Below are positions 9,114 through 18,252 of a stretch of 64,000 nt of DNA, piece after piece. Origin of the DNA: Bryobacteraceae bacterium (GTDB taxonomy: Bacteria > Acidobacteriota > Terriglobia > Bryobacterales > Bryobacteraceae); the NCBI GenBank assembly GCA_023384675.1, contig JAHDVK010000004.1, positions 214,486 through 278,485 of the forward strand. The letters are read 5' to 3'. The first letter of the stretch is position 1. Every line of letters begins with the position of its first letter. The notes beneath the pieces are model-generated. The model saw only the letters and a program-made list of their open reading frames with translations, ran no database searches and had not been told where the DNA came from. The translations under genes were made by a program, and so were the position numbers.

Positions 9114-10400
9114 ATGCTTCGCAGGAAATTCATGGACTTCGGACTCCGCGGGACCGTCGCCCTGAGGGCGGCGCGGAGCGCCGCCGTGGCGGCCAACGAC
9201 AAGGTCTCCGTGGCGGTCGTCGGCGTGGGCGGCATGGGCAATGGCCACGTGCGGATGCTGCTGGCCGCGCCCGGCGCGCACATCGGCGCGCTCTGCGACA
9301 TCAACCAGGAGAAGACCGAGCGCGCGGGCCAGCAGGTAAACCGCGAGAAGGGCCACACGCCCCGGCTCGAGCAGGACTTCCGCCGCCTGCTCGACGATAA
9401 GTCGATCGACGCCTTCGTAGTCGCCACGCCCCACCACTGGCACATTCCAGTCACCCTCCGGGCACTAGCCGCGGGCAAGGACGTCTATGTGGAAAAGCCC
9501 GCCAGCCACGTCTTCCGCGAAGGGCGTCTGTTGATCGACTCCGCGCGCAAGTACAAGCGCATTGTGCAGCACGGCACGCAGATGCGGTCCTCCGATACCT
9601 TCGCCAAAGCAGGCGAATTGCTCAAGTCCGGCATCCTCGGCGAGATCCGCATGAGCAAGGCGTGGAACATCCAGAAGCGCAGCCATCCCGAGCCCACCGC
9701 CGACAGTAAGACGCCGCCGGGCGTCAACTACGACCTGTGGCTTGGCCCGGCGCCATCGCGCGCCTCGTTCAACCCCAACCGCTTCGACCCCAACTGGCAC
9801 TGGTATCCCGAATACGGCAACGGCGACATTGGCGGCGACGGCATCCACGACCTCGACCTTGCCCGCTGGGGCCTCGGCGCCAACACGCATCCGGTGAAGA
9901 TCACCGCGCAGGGCAGCAGGACTTTCCTGAAGGGCGAACGCCAGTTCCCCGACAACATGATCGTCGCCTACGATTACGCCGATGGCAAAGTGCTCATCTA
10001 CGAGGACCGCATCTGGGTACCCTACGGCATGCACGGCTTCGATAGCGGCAACGCGTTCTATGGCAGCGAGGGCTACATGATCTTCTCGCGCCGCGGCTAC
10101 TTCCAGGTCTATCTGGGCGCGAAGGAAGAGAAAGGGCCGGGCCTCGAAAAGGGCGGCCGCGGCCAACCCGATCACATCCTCAACTTCCTCGACTGCGTGC
10201 GCACGCGCAAGCAGCCCGCCGCGCCGCCCGAGGCAGCGCACCTTTCCTGCGCCCTCGTCCACCTCGGCGAGATCGGTTACCGCGTGGGCCGCGTGCTCCA
10301 CTTCGATCCCGTGAAGGAAACCTTCCCAAAAGACGCCGACGCCACCGCGCGCCTCACCAAGACCTACCGCGACCCGTGGAAACTTCCGGACCCGGTCTGA
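9114..10400 (+). CDS. Gfo/Idh/MocA-family oxidoreductase (exported type)
   Basis: The protein has 428 residues. The N terminus MLRRKFMDFGLRG resembles a degenerate Tat leader. A Rossmann NAD(P)-binding domain follows, with VAVVGVGGMGNGHV at about 32-45, then PHHWHIPVTLRALAAGKDVYVEKPASH, whose EKP is the family's signature. The C-terminal domain contains the GDIGGDGIHDLDLARWGLG segment typical of the sugar dehydrogenase/glycosidase-like subgroup. GGAGGG lies upstream of the start. It is immediately followed by a predicted glycan-active protein and a dehydrogenase, suggesting oxidation of a sugar or sugar acid outside the cytoplasm. Exact substrate unknown. It resembles the gene at 12925-14199. 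Confidence 0.92.
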   Translation: MLRRKFMDFGLRGTVALRAARSAAVAANDKVSVAVVGVGGMGNGHVRMLLAAPGAHIGALCDINQEKTERAGQQVNREKGHTPRLEQDFRRLLDDKSIDAFVVATPHHWHIPVTLRALAAGKDVYVEKPASHVFREGRLLIDSARKYKRIVQHGTQMRSSDTFAKAGELLKSGILGEIRMSKAWNIQKRSHPEPTADSKTPPGVNYDLWLGPAPSRASFNPNRFDPNWHWYPEYGNGDIGGDGIHDLDLARWGLGANTHPVKITAQGSRTFLKGERQFPDNMIVAYDYADGKVLIYEDRIWVPYGMHGFDSGNAFYGSEGYMIFSRRGYFQVYLGAKEEKGPGLEKGGRGQPDHILNFLDCVRTRKQPAAPPEAAHLSCALVHLGEIGYRVGRVLHFDPVKETFPKDADATARLTKTYRDPWKLPDPV

Positions 10401-10409
10401 GGGATGTGG

Positions 10410-12041
10410 ATGAAGCTCCTCCTGGTCCTCGCACTGGCGGCCAGCGGCCTCGCCAGTGACGAGGCCGCATTCCTGCGGGCCGAGGACAGTGCCCGCCGCT
10501 TCGACGAGTCCGCCCACCGCATGGACCGCATGCTGCGAGCATGGATCGCGCACGCCGATCCGAAAACGCTGCTCATCCCCAACCGTCTTCCCGGTGGGCG
10601 CCCCGGCCGCGGGCTCGCCCCCGGCGAGCGCAGCCGCATCTACGAACCACACAACTCGGGAGCCGATCTTTACCCCTACCTGGTCCTGGCCGCTGAGTGG
10701 ACCGCCCCCGATCTCTATCGAGGCCCGCTGTTAGCCATGCTCCGTTCCGAGGTGCGCTACACAAGCGTTGCAGGCGGACTGACCGCCGAATCGCTGGACC
10801 TCAACACGGGCTCGCTCGGCCCGCCCAGCGTCTTTGCCGCCGCGGAGTACCTCAAGGACGGCCTCGTCCCGGTGGCCGAATACCTCGGCCGCGGACCCTG
10901 GTATTACCGCATGGTGGACCTCGCCGCCACGCTCATGGAAGGCGCCGCGGTGAAATCGGCCCACGGCCCGCTGCCCTCCACGAACAGCGAGATCAACGGA
11001 AACCTGCTTCAGGTGTGCGCGCGGCTGGCCTTGTCCGAACCGGACCCGCGTTTTCTCGAATGGGCGCGCCGCATCGCCGATGCCTACGTCCTCGAGGTCC
11101 TGCCGGGCAACCACGGTCTGCCGCCCACCGAGTGGGACTTCTCGAAACGCACTGGCGGCGGCCCGTGCCGGCTGCGCAATCACGGCAACGAGGTCATCTC
11201 CGGACTCGCCTTGCACTATGCCGTCGAATGCCAGCTTGACGGTACGCGCTGCGAAAGCTACCGCGCCACGCTGCGCACGATGTTCGACCGCATCCTCGCC
11301 TCCACCGACGCGGGCGGCATGCTCTATAACAGCATCAACCCAGGGACGCTCAAGCCCGAGGGCGAGCTTGCGGACCAATACGCCGACACCTGGGGCTATG
11401 TTTACGCCGCGATCTACTCCTTCTATCAGGTCACCGGCGAAACGAAGTACCGCGACGCCGCCCGCCACGTTTTGCGCAATTTGCCCAAGTACCGCGAAGT
11501 GGATTGGGGCGACCGCGGCTCCGTCAACGGCTATACCGACACCATCGAGAGCGCCATTTACCTGCTTGCCCGCGAGCCCGTCGGCGAGGCTTTCGAATGG
11601 GTCGAGTCCGAAATCCGAGTCATGGAGAAGGCGCAACAGCCCGGGGGACTAGTCGAGAACTGGTACGGCGACGGCAACTTCAGCCGCACGCTGCAACTCT
11701 ACGCCTTGATGCACAGCCAGGGCGCACGCCCCGCTCATTGGACGCCCGGCCGTGGCGTGGGCGCGGTGCGGCAGGGCGGCCGGCTGCTGCTAGCCATCCG
11801 CGCGGAAGGCCCGCTCGAAATCCGGTTCGACCCCGCGCGCCACCGCCGCAACTGGGGCTTCGCCCAAAGCTACACCCGCCTGAACGAGTATCCTGAGTGG
11901 TACGCCGTGGAGCCGAACCGGCTCTACCGCCTAGGCCCGCCCGGCGGCGAAGCGCAAGTTTACCTCGGCTCGGAACTAATCCAGGGCGCCACACTCCAGC
12001 CCGGCCGCTGGGTGCTTGAGCCGTTCGCACCGCGGCCGTAA
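10410..12041 (+). CDS. Secreted protein with predicted (alpha/alpha)6-barrel fold, possible glycan-processing enzyme
   Basis: The 543-residue protein has a signal peptide (MKLLLVLALAASGLAS). I preferred the ATG at 10410 over that at 10404 because GAGGG lies six bases before it. The body is rich in paired helices with aromatic and acidic residues (ADQYADTWGYVYAAIYSFYQVTG, then VNGYTDTIESAIYLLA), a pattern of six-hairpin glycosidases or lyases. The C-terminal part looks beta-rich (PLEIRFDPARHRRNWGF). No exact family is recognised. It lies three genes deep in an operon-like run with a Gfo/Idh/MocA protein and a hydroxyacid dehydrogenase, so polysaccharide or uronide breakdown is plausible. Confidence 0.7.
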   Translation: MKLLLVLALAASGLASDEAAFLRAEDSARRFDESAHRMDRMLRAWIAHADPKTLLIPNRLPGGRPGRGLAPGERSRIYEPHNSGADLYPYLVLAAEWTAPDLYRGPLLAMLRSEVRYTSVAGGLTAESLDLNTGSLGPPSVFAAAEYLKDGLVPVAEYLGRGPWYYRMVDLAATLMEGAAVKSAHGPLPSTNSEINGNLLQVCARLALSEPDPRFLEWARRIADAYVLEVLPGNHGLPPTEWDFSKRTGGGPCRLRNHGNEVISGLALHYAVECQLDGTRCESYRATLRTMFDRILASTDAGGMLYNSINPGTLKPEGELADQYADTWGYVYAAIYSFYQVTGETKYRDAARHVLRNLPKYREVDWGDRGSVNGYTDTIESAIYLLAREPVGEAFEWVESEIRVMEKAQQPGGLVENWYGDGNFSRTLQLYALMHSQGARPAHWTPGRGVGAVRQGGRLLLAIRAEGPLEIRFDPARHRRNWGFAQSYTRLNEYPEWYAVEPNRLYRLGPPGGEAQVYLGSELIQGATLQPGRWVLEPFAPRP

Positions 12042-12064
12042 CAGGAGGTCCACCGGATCCGCCA

Positions 12065-12928
12065 ATGTCCACTATTGACACGAAGAGCATCGGCATCATC
12101 GGCCTCGGCCTGCTGGGTGGTGCCATGTCCGAGCGCCTGCTCGCCTCCGGTTTCCACGTCACGGGACACGACCCTGTCGCGGAGAAGCGCGAAGAGTTGC
12201 GCGCGCTCGGCGGCGAGCCGGTGGACACGCCGCAGGAAGTCTGGGCTGCCTGCCCGCGCGTGCTGCTGAGCCTGCCAAACTCTTCCATCGCCGCTCAGGT
12301 CCTGGCAGAAGCCGCGCCTCACGTGCGCCCCGGAACCCTTGTTGTGGACACCACTACCGGCGATCCGGACGAAGTTGCCACCTTCGGCCCGCAACTCGAA
12401 GCCCTCGCCGCGGGCTACCTCGATGCCACGATCGGCGGCTCCAGCAAGCAGGTGCGCGCCACCGACGTCATCACCATGGTGGGTGGCCGCCGCGAACACT
12501 TTGAAGCTTGCGGCGACATCTTCTCCGCGTTCTCCCGCCACAACTTCCATGCCGGACCTTGGGGCAGCGGCGCGCGCATGAAACTAGTTACCAACCTTGT
12601 GCTGGGCCTGAACCGCCTGGTGCTCGCAGAAGCCCTGGGATTCGCTGAAGCCTCGGGCCTCGATCCCGCGCTCGCGCTCGAAGTCCTCAAGACCAGCTCG
12701 TCCTATTCACGCGTGATGGACATCAAGGGCCGCAAGATGCTTGAACGCGACTACGCACCCGAAGCCCGCCTGTCGCAACACCTCAAGGACGTCCGCCTCA
12801 TCCTGGAGAACGGAGAGCGGCAGCACGCGCGACTGCCGCTCTCCACGCTGCACCGCGCCCTACTGGAGGAGATGGAAGAGCGTGGCTTTGGAGATGTAGA
12901 CAACTCGGCTATCCGCGAAGCATTCTAA
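12065..12928 (+). CDS. NAD(P)-dependent 3-hydroxyisobutyrate dehydrogenase-family oxidoreductase
   Basis: The 287-residue cytoplasmic enzyme has an N-terminal Rossmann motif GIIGLGLLGGAMSERLL (about 10-26). The substrate-binding loop is DATIGGSSKQVRATD (family consensus D-A-P-V-S-G-G). The helical C-terminal domain carries the catalytic-lysine segment GSGARMKLVTNLVLGLN. The family reduces or oxidises beta-hydroxyacids such as tartronate semialdehyde/glycerate, 3-hydroxyisobutyrate or sulfolactaldehyde. With the DapA-family aldolase and TRAP transporter nearby, a tartronate-semialdehyde or sugar-acid route is reasonable. AGGAGG lies about 16 bases before the ATG. Its end overlaps the converging Gfo/Idh/MocA gene by four bases. 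Confidence 0.92.
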   Translation: MSTIDTKSIGIIGLGLLGGAMSERLLASGFHVTGHDPVAEKREELRALGGEPVDTPQEVWAACPRVLLSLPNSSIAAQVLAEAAPHVRPGTLVVDTTTGDPDEVATFGPQLEALAAGYLDATIGGSSKQVRATDVITMVGGRREHFEACGDIFSAFSRHNFHAGPWGSGARMKLVTNLVLGLNRLVLAEALGFAEASGLDPALALEVLKTSSSYSRVMDIKGRKMLERDYAPEARLSQHLKDVRLILENGERQHARLPLSTLHRALLEEMEERGFGDVDNSAIREAF

Positions 12929-14199
12929 AGCAGCTTCGGCGTGCCCCAGTGTGTGCGGTACGCGCGCCTGATGTATATGTTCGCCTCGGGATCGTTGATC
13001 ACGGTCTCAGTGCCGGCATCGAAGCGGATTTTGTGCCCCGTCCGCGCAACGATGTTCGCCAGATGGCAGTGAACGATCGATAGGTGAGCGCTGGCAATGT
13101 CCGCGTTCGGCAACTTGCGCGACCGCACGCAGTCGATGAAGTTCTGCTGGTGCCCTTCGCCATCGTCCGTATTGTCGTGATGGACCATCTTGCCCGCCTT
13201 ATCGAACACCTTGAAACCCCACCGCCGCGCGTACTGTCCGATGTGGACCATTCCCTCGGTGCCGTACACGCCCACGCCATTCTGAATGTCATTCATCCCG
13301 TACGGGTTCCAGATGCGCATCTCCCAGATCAGCGCCTTGCCCGGATACTCGAAAGTCACATTCATCGTGTCCGGAGTCTGCTGGTCGTCGTCGAAGAAGA
13401 ACTTGCCGCCCATGCCGCTTGCGCGCGACGGGTAGCCCACGCCCAGAGCCCAGCGTGCGATGTCGATCTGGTGCGCGCCATCGTTGCCAGCGTCGCCGGT
13501 GCCGAAATGCCAGTGCCAGTGCCAGCGGTAATGGAAGCGGTTCTCGTTGAAAGGAATCCACGGCGCCGGACCCAGCCACGTTTCGTAGTCCACGCCGGGA
13601 GGCACAGGGCCATCTTCCTTGTGGCCGATGTGGTCGCGAAGCTGGATGTTCCACGCCTTCGCCATCAGCACCTTGCCGATCTTCCCCGACCGGCAGTATT
13701 CAATGGCGCGGATGGTGGAGGCGCGGCTGCGCGATTGCGTGCCGAGCTGCACGATGCGGTTGTTGCGCCTCGCCGCGTCGATCACCAGCCGGCTCTCCCG
13801 CAGGTTATGCGAACCTGGTTTCTCCAGGTACACGTCCTTACCCGCGTCGCACGCCAGGATGGCGGCCGGGGCGTGCCAGTGGTCCGGCGTCGAGATCGAG
13901 ACCGCTTGAATCTCCTTGTCGTCTAGGACCCGGCGCATGTCGGCCGTGGTCTTTGCCGCTGGAAGTTTCAGCTGGGCCATCAACGCCTGCGTCTTCTCAA
14001 GTGAGGCCTGATCCGCGTCGCACAGGTAGGCGATGCGCGCGCCCGGAACCGAGGAAAACTCGCGCACCAGTGCCCGCCCACGCCCGCCCGCGCCGATAAT
14101 CCCGATGTTGATCTCGTCGCTGGCGGCAAACGCCATCCGCGGCTTCGGCGCGGCCGCGGCCGCAGCCGCGCCTAGAAAGAATCGCCGGTTTACTGACAT
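12925..14199 (-). CDS. Tat-exported Gfo/Idh/MocA-family oxidoreductase
   Basis: The 424-residue protein starts with a clear Tat signal (NRRFFLGAAAAAAAPKP). The Rossmann motif is IGIIGAGGRGRALV (about 32-45); the dinucleotide/substrate signature is DVYLEKPGSHNLRESR. The second domain holds WHWHWHFGTGDAGNDGAHQIDIARWALG, very close in layout to the gene at 9114-10400, suggesting paralogy. A periplasmic location with a bound, recycled cofactor is known for Tat-borne glucose-fructose oxidoreductase; whether that holds here is inference. It reads away from the DapA-family gene, sharing a promoter region that contains a palindrome at 14218 and a CGTTCC-N10-GCAACG site at 14303. Confidence 0.93.
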   Translation of the reverse strand: MSVNRRFFLGAAAAAAAPKPRMAFAASDEINIGIIGAGGRGRALVREFSSVPGARIAYLCDADQASLEKTQALMAQLKLPAAKTTADMRRVLDDKEIQAVSISTPDHWHAPAAILACDAGKDVYLEKPGSHNLRESRLVIDAARRNNRIVQLGTQSRSRASTIRAIEYCRSGKIGKVLMAKAWNIQLRDHIGHKEDGPVPPGVDYETWLGPAPWIPFNENRFHYRWHWHWHFGTGDAGNDGAHQIDIARWALGVGYPSRASGMGGKFFFDDDQQTPDTMNVTFEYPGKALIWEMRIWNPYGMNDIQNGVGVYGTEGMVHIGQYARRWGFKVFDKAGKMVHHDNTDDGEGHQQNFIDCVRSRKLPNADIASAHLSIVHCHLANIVARTGHKIRFDAGTETVINDPEANIYIRRAYRTHWGTPKLL

Positions 14200-14217
14200 G
14201 GTGTCTCCATTCGGGGT

Positions 14218-14231
14218 TTAACATATGCTAA
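14218..14231. promoter_or_regulatory. TTAACATATGCTAA near-palindrome before the Tat oxidoreductase
   Basis: TTAACATATGCTAA is palindromic except for one base pair and lies 19 bases above the start codon at 14199. On the minus strand it could also contain the -10 element (TATGTT). It looks like a repressor half-site pair, distinct from the CGTTCC family. Confidence 0.4.
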
Positions 14232-14302
14232 TCGCTCTAAAGCCCCCGGGCAAGTTCTGAGAAGTTCCCGCCCCAACTTCTCGCCGCAGCAGCGCCACAG
14301 AT

Positions 14303-14324
14303 CGTTCCGGCACGTTCCGCAACG
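14303..14324. promoter_or_regulatory. CGTTCC-N10-GCAACG site in the divergent promoter region
   Basis: CGTTCC at 14303-14308 and GCAACG at 14319-14324 are 10 bases apart, with one mismatch to the symmetric arm; another CGTTCC occurs at 14313. The site lies about 90-105 bases from each of the divergent start codons (14199 and 14412), as expected for a shared operator. Confidence 0.5.
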
Positions 14325-14411
14325 CGATGCTCGCCTATACCCGTGACATAATCAAGCACAACCGGCCCTCTCCAGCCGTTCAAGGCAGACCAGGGCCCCC
14401 CAGGAGAATCG

Positions 14412-15365
14412 ATGCCTTTGACCGCCCCCTTCCGCGGCATCCTGCCCGCGCTCCAGGTGCCTTATCTCGAGGATTACTCGATCGACGAAGCCGAATTTCG
14501 CCGCTTCGTCCGCTGGCTCGCCTCGCACCCCGGCATCGGCGGCCTGGTCACCAACGGGCACACCGGCGAGGTCTTCGCCCTTCGCGCCGAGGAGCGCGCC
14601 GAGGTCACCCGCATCGCCGCCGATGAAATGGCCGGCCGCGTGCCCGTGATCTCGGGCATCTGCTGCGAATCCATCGACGAGGCGGTGGAGCATGCCCGGA
14701 TGGCCAAAACCGCCGGCGCCCAGGGCCTGCTCGTGATGCCGCCCCACTACTGGCTCCGGTTCGGCATGAAGCCCGAGCACGTCATCGAGCACTTCACCGA
14801 AATCGGCAAGGCCGTCGAGATCAACCTGATCGTCCACATCTACCCGGCCTGGACCCGCGCCGGCTACTCATCGGAACTGCTCGCTGAACTGGCCCGGCTG
14901 CCTTGGGTCACAACCTTCAAGATCGGCACGCGGGAGATGTCGCAGTACGACCGCGACATCTTCGCAATCCGTGCCGCCGCTCCCGAGAAGTCGATCCTGA
15001 CCTGCCACGACGAATACTTGCTGCCAACGATGGTGCAGGGCGTCGATGGCGCTCTGGTGGGCTTTGCCTCGTTCATTCCCGAACTCATCACCGCGCTCTA
15101 CGCCGCGGTGTGCGAAGGGGACCTCCGGAAGGCCCAGGCCATCCAGTCCCGCATCTACGGACTGAAGGCGGTGGTCTATGCCGCCGGCGAGCCGTCCGGC
15201 GAAGCGCACGCGCGCATGAAGACCGCCATGGTAATGGCCGGGCGCTTCAAGTCCGATCGCACCCGCCCGCCCATCCGACCTCCCCAGGGCGAGTTCCGCG
15301 AGCGCATCCGAGCGGCGGTGGAAGCCGCGCAACTCGAGCCCCTCGCAGTTGCTGTCAAAGGCTGA
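14412..15365 (+). CDS. Dihydrodipicolinate synthase (DapA/NanA)-family aldolase
   Basis: The protein has 317 residues with a TIM-barrel class I aldolase layout. GLVTNGHTGEVFALRAEER (about 40-58) corresponds to the substrate-carboxylate loop. IVHIYPAWT holds the catalytic tyrosine, and VTTFKIGTRE (about 172-181) holds the Schiff-base lysine. No lysine-biosynthesis genes are near. The next two genes form a TAXI-TRAP transporter, so cleavage or dehydration of an imported sugar acid (keto-deoxy-acid, N-acetylneuraminate-like or related) is more likely than diaminopimelate synthesis. The start ATG follows CCAGGAGAATCG, a fair ribosome site. Confidence 0.93.
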   Translation: MPLTAPFRGILPALQVPYLEDYSIDEAEFRRFVRWLASHPGIGGLVTNGHTGEVFALRAEERAEVTRIAADEMAGRVPVISGICCESIDEAVEHARMAKTAGAQGLLVMPPHYWLRFGMKPEHVIEHFTEIGKAVEINLIVHIYPAWTRAGYSSELLAELARLPWVTTFKIGTREMSQYDRDIFAIRAAAPEKSILTCHDEYLLPTMVQGVDGALVGFASFIPELITALYAAVCEGDLRKAQAIQSRIYGLKAVVYAAGEPSGEAHARMKTAMVMAGRFKSDRTRPPIRPPQGEFRERIRAAVEAAQLEPLAVAVKG

Positions 15366-15374
15366 CCCGCCCCT

Positions 15375-16379
15375 ATGCTCCGCCTCCGGCGAATCCAGGC
15401 GGCCTTGCTCGCGGCCGCGCTACTTGCAGGCGCGGCATGTACGCCGGCGGGAAAGCGCGAGTACCTAAGCGTCGCCGCGATGCCACCCGGCACGTCCTGG
15501 TACGTCTTCGGTGCCACCCTCTCGAAGCTTCTCGAGGAAAGCCTCCCCGGCAACCTCACCGTCGAGGTGATCGCCCGAGGCGGCGGCATCGGCAATCCGA
15601 TTCTCGTGGAACGTAGGCAGGCGTCAGTCGCGATCTCACAGGCTGCTACCGCGGTCTGGGCATACAACGGAACCGGCGCCGTTTATCGCGGCCGCGAGTG
15701 CCCCAATATCCGCGCTCTCGCCGGCGGCCTCAACTCCGTCTGGATGACCGCCCTGCTCACCGAGGATTACATCGCCCGCACTGGCAACGACACGCTCGAA
15801 AAGGCCCTCACGTCGCGCCGCCCCGCGCGCGTCGTCATGAAACCCGCCGGCAGCGTCGTGCCTGTCGTTGCCGACATGCTCTTTGAATCCCTCGGCGTCA
15901 GCCGCCGAGACATCATCGCCCGCGGCGGCGACATCATCCAGGTCGCCTCCAATCAGATCCCCACACTGCTGCGCGACGGCCGTGCCGACCTCTATATCGA
16001 ATCTTCCATCCGCGGCCATCCCACCGTCACTGAGGTCACCACCACCGTCCGCATGCGCTTCATCGACTTCCCCGATGCCGTGCTCGACCAACTCAAGGGC
16101 CCCGGCGTCAAGGCCACCCCCATGCCCCAGTGGTTCAAGGGCCAGCCCGGACCCACGAAGGCCGTGGACATGGGCACCGTCCTCATCGTCCACAAGGACA
16201 TGCCTGACGATCTCGCCTACCTCATCACGCGCATCGTCTGCGAGCAGAAAGACGAGATGGTCAGCGCCCACAAGGCCTGGGCCGACTTCGACCCCGCCCT
16301 CGGCGGCGCCCTCGACAACACCGGCATCCCACTCCATCCCGGCGCTGCACGTTTCTACCGCGAAAAGGGCTGGCTGTGA
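15375..16379 (+). CDS. TAXI-family TRAP transporter solute-binding lipoprotein
   Basis: The 334-residue protein has a lipoprotein signal with lipobox LAGAAC (C22). The mature region begins with the TAXI-family pattern YLSVAAMPPGTSWYVFGATLSKLLEE, and continues with VEVIARGGGIGNPILVERRQASVAISQ. It binds a small organic anion in the periplasm and delivers it to the fused permease encoded next; the GTGA overlap of the two genes implies coupled translation. Lipid anchoring is somewhat unusual for TAXI proteins, which are often free. The substrate is probably a sugar acid given the upstream aldolase. Confidence 0.92.
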   Translation: MLRLRRIQAALLAAALLAGAACTPAGKREYLSVAAMPPGTSWYVFGATLSKLLEESLPGNLTVEVIARGGGIGNPILVERRQASVAISQAATAVWAYNGTGAVYRGRECPNIRALAGGLNSVWMTALLTEDYIARTGNDTLEKALTSRRPARVVMKPAGSVVPVVADMLFESLGVSRRDIIARGGDIIQVASNQIPTLLRDGRADLYIESSIRGHPTVTEVTTTVRMRFIDFPDAVLDQLKGPGVKATPMPQWFKGQPGPTKAVDMGTVLIVHKDMPDDLAYLITRIVCEQKDEMVSAHKAWADFDPALGGALDNTGIPLHPGAARFYREKGWL

Positions 16380-18244
16380 TCTCGCTGCTTGAAACCTCCG
16401 CCGCGCGCGCGGCCCGCATTGTGCTCGGCTTCGTCCTGCTCGCATTCCAACTGTTCATCATCATCAACCCGCAACTGCCAATGGTGGAGCGGCCGCTTCA
16501 CCTGATGATGACCACCGCGCTCGCCTTCCTCTGGTCACCGCTCAAGACCCCCGCCGGCTGGCGCGGCGTTGCCTTCAATGCGCTGGACCTGCTGATCCTC
16601 GCGGCCATCGCCGCCTGCACCGCCTATTACATGGTCTCCGTCACGCGCCTCACCGAGCGTATGGAGATGGTGGATCCCATCCTGCCGCACGACATCGCCT
16701 TTGGCGTTCTCTTTACGGTGGTCCTGCTCGAAGGCGTGCGGCGCACCGTCGGCTGGTCGCTGCTCAGCGTGCTGCTCGTCTTCCTGGCGTATGCGTGGGC
16801 GGGCCCGTGGATGCCCGGCTGGCTCAACTTCTCCGGCTTCGGTCTCGATGCCGTGGTCGAGATGCTGACCATGTCGCTCAACGGCATCCTGGGCATCACC
16901 ACCGAGACGTCGGTCCAGTTCGTCTTCTACTTCGTGATGTTCGGCGCGGTCTATTCGGCTGTCGGCGGCGGGCAGTTGTTCATCGACATCGGCCTCAGGC
17001 TCAGCGGCCGCTTCCAGGGCGGCGCGGCGAAGGCGGCCGTCATCTCGAGTAGCCTGATGGGCACCATCAGCGGCAGCGCCGTCGCCAACGTCGCCGCCAC
17101 CGGAGTCTTCACCGTCCCCCTCATGCGCAAGGCCGGCTATTCGGCCGAACACGCCGCGGCCATCGTCGCCATCGCCTCCACGGGCGGGCAACTGATGCCG
17201 CCGGTGATGGGCGTGGCCGCATTTGTCGTCGCCGAAATCCTGCAGATCGACTACATCAAGGTCGCCATCGCGGGCCTGATCCCCGCACTGTCGTTCTACA
17301 TCGCCCTGCTGATGATGATCGACCTCAATGCGCGCAAAAGCGGCATCGGCACATTGCCCCCAGGTGAGGCTGTGGCTCACGCACCCATCTTGCCGCGTAT
17401 CTACCTGCTAGTGCCGCCGGTGCTGCTGGTGGTTCTGCTTGTGACCGGCTATTCTGCCACGCTGTGCGCCGTCTATGCCACGGCCAGCGCGGTCGCTGTC
17501 TCTATCTTCAGCGAGAAGACCCGCATGAGCCTACGCAAGTTCATCACCACGGTCGCCGACGGCGCCAAGCAGGCCAGTCAGGTCGCCGTGCCCATTGCCG
17601 CCATCGGCATCATCATCGCCATTGCCATCCAGTCCAACCTCGCCCTGAAGTTCTCCACCAAACTCATCGGCTCCAGCGACGGCAGTTCCATCGGTGCCAT
17701 GCTGCTCATCATCGTAGGCTGCATCATCATGGGCATGGGCCTGCCCACGGTGGCCGCCTACATCATCGGCGCCGTGCTTTTTGTGCCCGCTCTACTCCAG
17801 TTGGGCATCACCCCGCTCGCCGCCCACTTCTTCGTGATGTACTACTGCGTGCTGTCAATGGTGACGCCGCCCGTGGCGCTCGCCAGCTATGCCTCCGCGG
17901 GTTTGGCCGGCGCCCACACCATGCGCACCAGTATGCTCGCCTTCCGCATGAGCTTCGTCTGCTTCCTGATTCCATTCGCGTTCGTTTTCGACCCGCGCCT
18001 TCTCGCGCAGGGCCAAAGCTGGTGGACCCTCGCCGCATTCCTGTCGATGATGGTGGCCACCGCCGCCTGGGCGGTCTCGCTCGCCGGCTATCTCAACCGC
18101 CCGCTTGGCTGGGCGTTCCGCGTGATGTTTGGCGCCTCCGCCGTCGGCGTCATCCTCTCGCCCACCGGCACTTCCTGGTGGTGGTACGCCCTCGCCGCTC
18201 TTGGCCTCGTCTCCGCCGCCGCGTGGCTCACGCGCCGGAAGTGA
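16376..18244 (+). CDS. TRAP transporter permease, fused 4TM/12TM subunits
   Basis: The 622-residue integral membrane protein is of the fused DctQ-DctM type that partners TAXI binding proteins. The N-terminal quarter forms the small-subunit helices; the large subunit starts near 170 with QFVFYFVMFGAVYSAVGGGQ. It includes conserved MGTISGSAVANVAATGVFT, GGQLMPPVMGVAAFVVAE and MGMGLPTVAAYII segments. The GTG start overlaps the binding-protein stop (GTGA). Transport is probably sodium- or proton-driven. A further four helices at the C terminus match the usual length of fused permeases. Confidence 0.94.
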   Translation: MISLLETSAARAARIVLGFVLLAFQLFIIINPQLPMVERPLHLMMTTALAFLWSPLKTPAGWRGVAFNALDLLILAAIAACTAYYMVSVTRLTERMEMVDPILPHDIAFGVLFTVVLLEGVRRTVGWSLLSVLLVFLAYAWAGPWMPGWLNFSGFGLDAVVEMLTMSLNGILGITTETSVQFVFYFVMFGAVYSAVGGGQLFIDIGLRLSGRFQGGAAKAAVISSSLMGTISGSAVANVAATGVFTVPLMRKAGYSAEHAAAIVAIASTGGQLMPPVMGVAAFVVAEILQIDYIKVAIAGLIPALSFYIALLMMIDLNARKSGIGTLPPGEAVAHAPILPRIYLLVPPVLLVVLLVTGYSATLCAVYATASAVAVSIFSEKTRMSLRKFITTVADGAKQASQVAVPIAAIGIIIAIAIQSNLALKFSTKLIGSSDGSSIGAMLLIIVGCIIMGMGLPTVAAYIIGAVLFVPALLQLGITPLAAHFFVMYYCVLSMVTPPVALASYASAGLAGAHTMRTSMLAFRMSFVCFLIPFAFVFDPRLLAQGQSWWTLAAFLSMMVATAAWAVSLAGYLNRPLGWAFRVMFGASAVGVILSPTGTSWWWYALAALGLVSAAAWLTRRK

Positions 18245-18252
18245 GCTCGGCC

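Noticed and set aside
12925..12928. Overlap of converging stop codons as a regulatory device
   Set aside because: Four-base tail-to-tail overlaps are common in compact genomes and no terminator structure is seen.
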